A stretch of DNA of 64,000 bases, taken from NCBI GenBank assembly GCA_002633005.1, contig NMRA01000035.1:961253-1025252 (forward strand), read 5' to 3'. This stretch comes from Phoronis australis (lineage: Eukaryota > Phoronida > Phoronidae). Shown one piece after another: positions 33,901 to 45,900 of the stretch. The notes under the pieces are model-generated. The model searched no databases, had not been told where the DNA came from, and saw only the letters and a program-made list of their open reading frames with translations. How positions within the stretch are numbered: position 1 is the first letter of the stretch; every line of letters starts with the position of its first letter. Both the position numbers and the translations under genes were made by a program.

Positions 33901-36900
33901 ACATTTTCTGAAAGAAAGGTGCAGAATTTGATTTTTCACTTTTTAGCAATCTATGGGCAATACCGTGAAAAGGTCAACCTTGAGACAAAAATTAAAATTG
34001 TGGCTACACTAACATTTCTGGTCTCTTTTTTTCAGGACCTATATTTGACTGTTCTATAACTTTCAATTTTTTGCCTAAATGGACCCATTTTGGGAGTCAT
34101 TTGACCCTAAAAAATTAGCTTGATTTTTATGTGTGTTGCTAATTATTGTCATAAAAAAGCTAATTATGGGTATTTCACTATACTATCAAATTTGTGCAAT
34201 CACATGAACCCCAAACTTTATAAAAACATTTCAACTTTGGCACATCATCGACCTCTTACGGGTCAAAGGTCAACTCATGGATATCATGGTACCTTACCTC
34301 CGTCACAAAAAAGTGTTAAAAAGTTTAGTTACGTTTAAAGTTTTTAATCAAAATTAAAATAATTTCAGATTCTCTTTTAACTTGTTCCTCAATACTGTTG
34401 ATCAAAATTCTAGATCCCAGGGATTATTCATTAAATCGGAAATTGCGTGACAGATGTACAGCAAATTTGTACATCTGTCACACCCATGAAATAACAATTT
34501 TTCAGCAAATAAAAGTAACCTTAGATCATATTTTTACTTTCTAAACTTGTTGAAGATAAAATGTATCACACACCTAAGAACTTTAAAACAATAAAATATT
34601 ACAGAGGCAGCTTTAAAATTATGTGAAGAAGTTACTACACTATAAATGTAAATAAAACAAAATGCTAATTTAATGAACTTATTGTTTATCTGTTTTCACC
34701 CCATGTTTGTAAAGAACTGCTTAGCTTTTGGGAAATTCAAGATGCAAAAATACTCATACAAAAGAATTCCTAAGGTGCTCTAGATTGTAAATAACAAAAC
34801 ACCTAAAGGAATACATGTCAAGTTGCTATTGTGATGGAATGAACATGTTATTTCTGCTCTGACCTGCTATACTGTGTTTTGTGTTCAAAAAGCCAATACT
34901 CGGCATTTTTAAGAGGTATTAACCCGTCACCTACTTTAATGGACGTTTTTGTCACACCCTCGCTGACTGTAGTCACTTCTTTTGAGTTTTTCTCTGAATT
35001 GAGTCATTGGGTGGCTTGTATGAAATGATTCAAAGCAAATTATCTCATCTTACATATTTTGATCCCTCCATCTTTATAAGAATTCGACTAATTTTTTTTT
35101 TCTGCTGAGCTTCGAGGAGATTAAATCGGCGTTTAAACCAGAGCAAATTGTTGGAGATCATGAAAGAATGGGAGCAACTGGGAGAATAAATACGTGCCGA
35201 ATATTTTTTGAAACTCGAAAAAAAAAAAACGCCATCGTGGATCAAGAAATTCATAATTGTACTTGTGCGTACTGTGATGTGACATTATTTAAAGCAGCCT
35301 CTCGAAGGCACGAGTTAAAGGGCTGGATGAAAACCTTATCATGCTAATCACTAAATAGAAACCAACATCTGATAAGTTATTTCTACATATTCCTAAATCA
35401 TAATCCAATCTAATTAATTAAAAAACGTCTTGTTTTCAAACTGGAAGACAGCACAGGTGATTTGAATCAAAATATGAATGCCAAAAGTTGATGCTGTCTA
35501 CTAAACCATGCTTCACACTTTGTTTTAAGAGGATACTGAAGTCCTGTTTACTAATACGTTTAAAAAATCATCATGATTATTACTTACATGGCATGCATCA
35601 GGACCATCAACAGCATGGTCCAGAGAATAATTTTCTGAAAGCTTAGGGCGAGTTATAATTTAAAAACAATTAATTAAAATGTGTTTTATGACAGTGATTA
35701 GTAATGTTTTAAACTTTATTTCAGGTTTTATATTTGACAGTCACATATACTTATTGGTTTTGAATTTGTATTCTATTTAATGCGTAAAAACAGGTTTTCC
35801 GGATAACTAATAGCTTATAAATACAAAATGATTATCACTCTCATTTCCACCTATATGGCTTACCATCTTCAAAGGGAAGTGAAGATTTTAGGTGGTTGTT
35901 TTATATCCTTAATCAAATGTATTGAAAAGCTAAAATCCTAGGTTATATTCCTAGCATAGACCTACCCGTGATGATTTCGTGCGAAAGGTCAATCGGTACA
36001 TTTTAATTAAAAAACATTGAATAAGTAGCAAAAGACCAATATAGCTTAAATATTTCAAAAGCTTGAATCATTTTGAGTTGATATCTTAGTCACAACAAAT
36101 GATTTACCGTAATACTAGAAATTCAGAGAATACGTCCGTCACGTACGTCTGTCACACTATCTCAACTTCTATCGAGCTGTATGACAAAATTTTCTTGAAA
36201 GATCTCATCAAAAAAATTAGAGTGTTATACTTTGCAAATATTCTACTATATCATCATATAAAACAATAAAATGTAACTTAATGGAACTCACAGAAAATTA
36301 ACGTTAAACATTTTTTAAAAAATTCAAATTCTCTGCGTACATCCGTCACACCCCTTTAAAGACAATTTTCTCAGTCAGATTAAAAGATAGGGGAAAAGTT
36401 GATACATGCTTTGAAAGCTATCAATGAGACCTATCAATTGATGTATCAATTATTTTCCTATGATGAACAATTTTTTTACAATTGATCAAAATGTTCTCTG
36501 ATTGTACATCCGTCACAAATGGAATTGCCCCTATTATAAATTGGGTCGTGACCATGTCTTTTCAGTAAAATTTAGCAAAACAGAAATGCAGCTAAACAAC
36601 GATATCAACTCACACGATCAAATATTATATGATATAAATGATCAAGGTGAAATATCAAAAAAGCTGTTACAGATTTCTAGAATATTATTTCATTTTCATT
36701 TATCAACTTTAAAGATTTTTCAAGAAAATCATAAAAGTACTATTTTTTATAGCTCCTCACAAAAAAGTGGAACTTTGTTAAAACAATTCCTAACAGCATA
36801 TTTGAGAATAGTGAATAGTGTATTCGAGAGTTTCATATGAGTCTAATCAGCCATTTCTGAGCTGATTTTTCCGAGGTTTGAAAAATTTAGCCATTTTGAC

Positions 36901-39900
36901 AGGGTCCTACATAACTTTTAAGTCAGATTTCTAACTGGAAATAGCAGTCACCCCCCTAGCAGTCAACTTCTGTCCCATCAAAGTTATCACCAGATGCCAC
37001 TGTTATCATCAACAATTAGGGGCAGTGTCTTCACATTTAAAGAATCTTATTGTGCACGCTACGCATCAGCGCTACCTTACGATTATTTCGATGATAACAG
37101 CATCAGTTGTTTACTTTGATGTCCGTTAACGAAGCTGGTATGAACGGTTCAGTTAACTTCGCAGTTTATGGCTACGCTTTCCTCAGATCGAAGTTAAGTC
37201 AGTATGAAAGGGACTGAAAACTAGCAAATTGCAATGCATGCTTAGAGAAAACTTAAAACTTGCACTTGAATCACATGACGTGATTACTCATTAAGTTTCA
37301 GTGTGGCTCGAGCCCGTGTTCAGAGATCAGACCCTGTGCCACGGTGATCAATAAATACCAAGACTAAATTTTGTATCAACGCATTACTTCAGTTGACGTT
37401 TCATCGCCAGTGAATGCTGCACAAAAGTTGAAATCCAAGCACCACTTTGCTACCTCCATGCAAAGAAAGAAGAGCTAGTTTATTCCTAAGAAAAGCAATT
37501 ACAGCAGAGCTAGTTCATCTTGAGCACACAAAAGTAATTCCATCATGTTCATAGACTTTGCATATCAAATGGTGACATGGGCAAATAATAGATCCATGCA
37601 TATTCAAACAGAGAAATGCAATACAAACTACCCATGTGAAGTTGCATCATTACAAACAATAACAGCATCATTTCACACAGAATCCATTGATTAAATCAAC
37701 CTATCCACACACATTGTGCAAGATGTGTGGTGAACATTTAAGACGCAAGACCACCCACACACTCAAAATGCACATAGCTCAATGACATTTCTAATGCTGA
37801 TAAATAACTAGTCAACTTTCCAACAGTCATTTTGAAGTAGGAACAGTACTTCAGACTTATTTCCTTGACATCTGCTCTTTACTTCATGGATCTCGATAAT
37901 AAAGCAACAACGATATAACAAGAAGAGCATAGTTGCCAACTTTCCCCATTTTGGTGGAACTGTCCCAATTTTTGAAGCTCTTACTAAGTTCACACCAGTG
38001 ACAAAAACGGTAGCATTTTCACTGGCTATGAGAACGATAGCATTTTAGCTCAACAGACGAGCAGTCTGCGAAGGGGTCATTTTCGCCGACAGCTAGTTTG
38101 TTTCCTCAGCACCCACGCTGCTTTTAAAGTGAAAACTGATGTAAAACATGTTCAAAAATTTCTTCGTATAAAAATTCAACAGTGGCAGCTTATCACTTAA
38201 CAAAATATACATATAAGTTCTAACACTGTAATTGGAATTTTGATAAACCTGTATATTTTTAAAAAATTATCTCACAGTTAAAACTTATTATAAACACATC
38301 ACCTTGAATAACCCAAGCCCACAACAACTGGTTGTACGGTATGCTTACTTCCTTAGACCAGTAAGCTATGTGTTTCAGTGGCACTATTGCTTTGAATTGG
38401 TTGTCAAAACTTGCAGGTTAGTCGTCAAACACGTTTTATCGTGGCTGAAGATTCGCGCAAATTTTGGACCTTCAAAAAGCAGTTGTCTGGATTAAACACC
38501 AGATTGCATGCCATAGTTGAATAACAATCTCAAACTGAGAGGAGAGGATTCGTGATGAGTAAAGAATTCTCCTGCCATTTGCCAGGCCATCGAGGATTGT
38601 TGTTAACGTCTCTCGTACTTCCATAGACATAACAGCAGGTCTATTTTGGCCTATAACCGTGATTTTTCTAATTTTGTCAAAACATTTTTCAGATAAATAG
38701 TGGAGTTAAGCAAATCTGCACATTACGCTTACCTCAAATCTTATTTATTGGCCTCCATTCTAACTCCTATATCAAAAAACAGGCTTTGTCAATTACAAAA
38801 AGTATAAATTTTCTGAAAGAATAAAGATCAGGGATTATAAAAATTGATGAGCTACTATCATTTTTACACCTAATTTTTAACAAAGGTACATCCATAGCAA
38901 AATAACCCCTCGGTGAATTTTAATGAAACTTTTTTTAAAAAGAAAATTTCACCAGTTACCTCAAAAACACTGTTGGGAATTTTCGATTAGTCTTTTAGTT
39001 TGGTTTCTATGACAAATTAACAAAATATAATGTATTTTTTATAAAAAAACAGCAGTCATATTTGTCTTTGTTGCATTATGCAAAAATTAGGCCTTTATAT
39101 CGAAAGTCCAAACAACGTTTTTGAGATTGAAGAATAAATAAGTTTGCACAGTTTCAACAAAATCCACTGAGCCGTTTTCGAGAACCAGTGTTCCTAAGTT
39201 CAAAGTAAGTAGATTTGTCGAAGCCGAGAAAAAGCCGATTAAGTTATGAGATGTGAAAATCTCAAGGTCTCCAGTTTATTACTCGGAGAAAACTTTCTTT
39301 CAGTCAACATAACCTTAACCATATTCGTTATATCAACATTAACTCGCAATGTCAACTGAATTTGCAGTACGTAATGAACTTAATTATCACTAAAACGTTT
39401 GTACATGGGGTTTCCTGTACCTCATGTTATCTAGGTCAATAGGCGGAGTTAACAGTCCGTAGGCCAACAGTTCATTGTATACACTGCACGAGCTGGGAGA
39501 ATGGTATAAAAAAAACAAATACGAGTGGTCGGTAATTAAAGTTGCGATGAGCACGAGATTGAAACAGCGAAATTTCAAATTACCGATCAAAACTAGGACC
39601 AATATTCCAGGATCAAAATAATGAATGTTGGAGAGGATTTATCTTGTAAACAACTTGCTGTGTTAGTGAACACTAAGTCACAGAGGCAGTTAAGCGACTC
39701 GGGCTCAGTTTATTCGTTCTCAACCATCATATGCATGCAAATGCACTCCCTCAGGATAAAAACGTTTTATCTTCATTTGCAACAGCACTTTCTATGCTAT
39801 GTACACCTGGTTGACTCAATATTATGGCGACTCCGTGAATGAAAGGACGGAGGGTACATACGAAACTGTTCTACGTCTGGCGCCAGGAGATTCGAGTTGA

Positions 39901-42900
39901 ATGACAGCCCTGCAACCTTTGACCCTGAATAAGTGGTAACAAATTTCCACTTTTTACTGTGCAGTTACAAGGTGGTTCTGAACTCTTTTTTCTCATTGCA
40001 CAGTATATATTTCGTATTTGAAGGTTCCCAAGAATGAAGCTAAAGTATTTTGCTACACATACGTGAAATATTGTAAACTCAGCCGATTTTTCTGAATAAG
40101 GTTTGAGATATCCTTAATCCACCAACAATGGCGTTTAAGTCTGGGAGCATTCCCATTGAGGAAAACCCCTCAAAACAGGAGACTTATACATTAATGGGAA
40201 AGCAACATAAATCTAAAAAGATTTTGCAATAAAACTGTCCGCCACCATGCCATAGTAAGTTGGCTTAAGTGGCAGGGTTAGTATATGTACTCAGGTCTAC
40301 TCATCATTAAATCAATCTACTAGTTAAAAATAAATTAATAAAAAAGAGTGGCTTAAACTGACGTCACGTCTTGTCAACTACAGGATTAGATGACAGAATC
40401 ACATAGTAACGCTCAGCAAAACAGTACCGTAACATTATATCTTTCATGAAACTACCCAAGATTCTTGGTACAAAGAGCAAATCTGTCATTCATCATCACC
40501 ATCAATTCTACCACTCCCAGTAACAAAAAGCAAATCTAGGAAAAGTAATGAGATTGACAGATAAGAAATCAATGCTGGCTTTTCATTACTAGACACACAA
40601 TATACCAGTTTATTGAGTAACTCCTATGATTTGCATGACAAAAGGGACAACCCAAAGGATGCCTGGCACTCCAGAAATGCATACAAAACTGAGACTGTTA
40701 TGAATAATTGACTTATTTACCACATGATGAGGTACCAATAAACAGTATTACAACTCTATTCTAGATTGGCTAGTTCAACACTAAATGAATTCCACAACAT
40801 GCATTAGCTGATCATGTACTACAATTAGAAGGAGCATTCTGGGAATTTTTGCAAGATTATCTTAACCAGGGAACAATTCCTCAAAGCAAAACTTGTATTT
40901 TTGAAAGTAACTTGCCAGTACATCTATCAAAACGATGTTATGTTAAAGACAGAGTCATATCTATAGATAATACAAAACATACTTCTCTAGATATGGCAAC
41001 GTAATGGTACAATTATGTTGCTTTGAGTAAAAACGTCATAGGGCCTGTTATATCTAGGTACTGCATCCAATATAAAGTTGGTAAGCTTAGGTCTTATCAT
41101 TAAGCCAATCTTAAAACCTGTCTGCATGAATTATAAGAGGTATGAATTGTGGTAGTATCGTGGAAACACCAGGAATGGTAGTGAGATGACAATGGGATAT
41201 GAATGTCATAGGCGGGCCCCCCCACCCTTGGCTGCCGCAAAAAAAATAAAACAGTAAGAGCGTAGGGAAATGTTGAGTTTATTAATTAACCCCGGTAATT
41301 AAAATTATACGGATGAAAAAAGATTTAAATGTGTGCAGTTTTAGTATTGGGGGGAGGGGCTCAAATCCAATTTCAAGTGTCAAATTCGGAACACGGCGCA
41401 TTCGTAACGGAACTATGGCTAAGTATAGGCTCTCCCGCGATATCCCAGGCGACCGGCAGTGGCGCTGCGCACTACGACTCCGTTTCCGTCGTCTGCTCCA
41501 CTGTGCAATGAAGAAAATTTACTTCATTTTTTAAAGAAAATGGAACCTGAGTGACGATGAAAAAACAGAAGCTGCTGGTAAGATGTGAATTTCAATCGAA
41601 GCCTTAGTGAATCACTCAGAAACTCGAAATACTCTCTTTGTCAAACCTTATCTTAAGACGATTTCCAAAGCAATCCCGTCATTATTGCCAACACGAAAAA
41701 CGGATTTGGTCTTTTGGGCATTTGAAGACTATTTTAAATACAACAAATTTGTTAAGAATTGATGGCACAAAATATAAAACGTGTAATAAGCATTACAAAA
41801 AGAAGTAGGTTTCGCGCGCAAACGCTGTGGACCATAAACTGCAACAAGTAGGTCTCTTAGTATGAGATTAGTAGTTGAATCGTGGTGGTGTAGTGGTTAA
41901 CGCACGCGCGTCCTATCCGCCAGGTCGTGAGTTCGAGTCTTTCAGTTTTTCCTGTTTGATATGTTCTCCGTGTTTTTCTTTGCCTTTTTTTCTTGGATAA
42001 TAGTTCAGGAATCAAGGAAAATGCCTGAATTTTAGAGGTAAAAACAGAAAAATTTCCTTGGCGGAAGGGGGGCAAACCCCCCTCCTGACCTCCCCCCATT
42101 CGGTGCTATGTGCATCTACAATCGTGGTTCAGTTTGCGCAAATACTTACAGCCGGACAAAATATTGGCCCCCCCTTGTGATATCCTAGATCCGCCACTGA
42201 ATGTAACTAGGGTATAGTTCTAGTTGCATTTACATCAGAAACACTTGACAAGGACTTGCTGATGCCAGTTCAGTGCATTTACTAAAAACTTAACATACAA
42301 ACTTCACACAGTATAGACATTGATGTTGAACACATGTACATGAATTTTGAAATTCAAGTCGAGTTTGAATTTTCTGTAGAGGAGAACACTGAAATTTACA
42401 ATGAAGTACTTATCCGTGAATAACCCCCTACACAGTAGTTCATGAAATGGAAAAACAGTACAAAGTTATCAGCGGAAAAATAGGGCAGCAAGTAGCACCC
42501 TGTTAGATTTAACAGCCACATTTGTGCAAACCTTTAAATGACATAAAATTTCTGAACAATCTCACAACACTGAGTTCCTTCAAACTAGATAAACAGGTTT
42601 AAAATTTAGGCATTATACCTATTCATTTAATACCAGGTTTTACATAATTCATGCCAGTGCAGAGAATGCCCTGCATAAATTGAACACTGTAATGAGACCC
42701 ATGACAGTAAATTTCACCAAGTTTGGCTTCAGGCGCTCACAAATACTTCAACCATAAAATGATCTACAATGGGTCTCTAATTTGGAACAGCCTTTTACAA
42801 GTAAGTTGGACCCCTGGATTTCCCCACATAGATGCTATTGTCAACATTCAAGCACAGCCAAAGTGCATAGTCTATGGCTTCCAATTCAAAGTTCAAGCTT

Positions 42901-45900
42901 CCCTGAGTACACAAAAGACCCAGACACTGAACTTTGAATGATCAAAAGTCTGTATGAAAGTTTGGATCCTGGCATCAAACTATTACAGTAACAGTTTTGC
43001 TGAAGTTGTGTAACACCCTGCCAATGGCCTTAGAACCAGTGATTGGTTATGATACATGCTCTAGCATGCACACACAACAGCAAAGAACTACAAGATTGGA
43101 AATCGGGAAAAAAACAAGCATGACAGAACACAAATGTCCTCCTTTAAAACTGCAGTACATATTTCAACTTCTTGAGCTTTCTAAAAACGAAAATCAAAGT
43201 GGCCTTTTACTCTAACAAATTCGGTCTTGTAACAGACCTTGTCGTGAGATTCTTTTTCCGTTATCAACACGAACATCGAAACCATCAGAAACTCAAGAAA
43301 ATGCTTCAGTCTACTGGGATTGGCCGACTCTTAAGTTGCGAAGTGGAAAATGGTGTGTGTACTCATTGCCTACAGGTTGCTTTCGGCAGATCATGGTAAT
43401 GTTTTTTAAAACTCAAAGCGCTACAGTTTGGATTTCAACTAAATATCAAATCCACACTATGAATTGCTCTGGAGCAAATTGCCCCCCCCCCCCTCCCCCG
43501 TTCAGCAGAGTGTCCACACTGCACACCCCGCGACTAATATGGCACAAGCAGGATTAGATACCATAGAATAAATTACCTGATGTCAACTAATAAAGTGGAG
43601 TGAATTGTCACATGCCAGTCAAGGTGTCCCAGCGCTAATGGCATATACACTACTACTACCAAACCAAGTGATAATTGTTTCCAAGAGCGTAAGTTGTTTT
43701 AGTGTAACGTGTAGTGTGAAAAGTACCATGGAATTCCAGTCAGTTACAATAAAAAAATCTTCAATTTAGGACAAAAATAATTTCTAAAATTTCCATATTT
43801 CTATTTTTCAGAGGCTAACTATGCTCAAAGCTAAAAGCCAAGTATTTTAGTTTTATTGAGAACTTTGGCAAACTGAAATGTTCACCTGTCTACCATATTG
43901 TGTTCTAATTAACTGAAGAATTTTACAGTGATAATTTAGTTGGTAAAAATGAGAGAAGCTACCTACTAAGAGAAATTTAGTTAGTTTAGCATAGCGTTTC
44001 AGCCCAGGCCCTTGCAGGTTTGAAAGGTTATGCTCAACTAACTAAATGTCTCCTAGTAAGTAACTTTTCTCATTTTTACCATCATCACAGGAGACAGCTA
44101 CGAACACGTTTAACCAATAACGTAGTTGTTCAACAGTGAACACAAGCCTGTAGTCATCACAAAATCAATAAAACAGAATAAGAGTTCTGAGTTTCATTCA
44201 AACACATGTGCTTTACTGGCTAATAATATTCAAGTCTCAACCTAACAGCACTCACTGGACAAGGCTTGTGAACCAGCAAGCTCACCTATTCAAAAACACA
44301 TCCTTGCACTCATAAAACATGGGATATGCACTCAAAAAAAAAACGGCTCATTAATTCACATGACTAATGATTATGTGCATGAATCAGTGAAGTGTCCATG
44401 AGCCAGGTTCACAAGTGCCGCAGCTGCACCTGCAGTCCAAGAGCCGTGCCTTTTGGATGCATAGCCCGTGTCTTGCAAGTGCGGGGTCGTGTTTGTGAGT
44501 TGGTAAGCAGTTTCCAGGTGCGTGGGCTGTGTTCATGAGTACGAGTTGTTCCGGTAACCTGAGTACCGGATTAATAGTGATCCCAGCTGCCAGTCAGTCA
44601 CTCTAAGTAATCACAAAGATTTTTCAAATTAATAAAAAAACCCTACACATTATCCATATACTCAACATCAGACGAAACAAAACGTCTGGAAATGAAAAAC
44701 CAGGATGTAAATTCCACTCCATTGTAATCGATGAATAACACAAAGGTCAATAACAGCGACTTGCATTATAAAATTTTAAAGATTCACACATCGCTAATTA
44801 GGTCAAGCCCAAATGGCAAACTTCAAAGTGGAATAAATTGAGTTAGTGGTAGTGAATTTTTCTGCTGAAGCAATCAATGAACTCTACCATGCCATCCTGT
44901 TCATTGTAATTCATCATGTGTATTTGAGCCAACCATCAGGTCCATTATGTGTAATTATGCTAAACCACCCTAATAAAGACCCAAGACAAATAATGGTTTC
45001 CAACCCAAAGCATGTGATCAAACAATGGATTACCACCAAAGCTGGAGACCCATGGGGCTTTCAGTGAAATTTCAGAGCATGAGGTTATCACCTATGGTAT
45101 AAAAAGACATTGGAACTTGGTCAGGCAAACTGACTATTCAACTATTTTACTATCCCATTAAACATTTATCTGTACAGTTTTCTAGGCTACCAGTACAACT
45201 ATTTTTAGTTTTTAAATCTGGCAGCTAAGGTTCTTGAGAGGTCTATGACGTATATTTCTACTTCGGTTGCTGATAGACAAATGAGGTGAAGAACTTTAAA
45301 TTTGAAATAATCTGTTGACAGCATGTTTAAGGATGGGATTTAACGTTATTGGTCAAGTGATATAAATTCAACAGCCATAGTGTGATTTGTTCTTGGATAA
45401 CAGTAAAATCAATTTTTTTTCAAATTACAATTTAAAAAGGTAACAGAAATCTACAGTTTATTCAAAGAGAGACGTATTTTGACTGCACCATGTTGCAATA
45501 TTTCTCTATTGTGTAAGATACCTGCACTATTCAAAAGAGATTTATGACTCGTACATTTAGGCAATCAGGAACAAATTAAAACTGACAAAAACAAATTCTT
45601 CTGCACAGAAACGAAGCCATGAAACTATCACTGCTTTGCATGCAGCAATAACAACTAACCATGACCTATTGGTAACCTGTTACCATGATTCAAGCATGCA
45701 CACAACGTACAACCCATACAACTGACAGTCTGGCGAATTAATTGATTGCAGAATTTAAAAAAATATTAAGTTATAAATACACATAATGTGAAACAAATGT
45801 TAGACTGTTAGCCATTGATATTCTTCACGTGTAATAGTTAAGCTCAATTGTAAATGTATGAAAAGTCACTGAAATGCTCTGGGATGAATGTATATGGGTA

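Noticed and set aside
40359-40366. TGACGTCA, a CRE-like site
   Set aside because: An 8-bp site is expected by chance at this length and is not near any inferred promoter.
41884-41960. Functional tRNA gene
   Set aside because: A and B boxes are there but no acceptor stem pairs.
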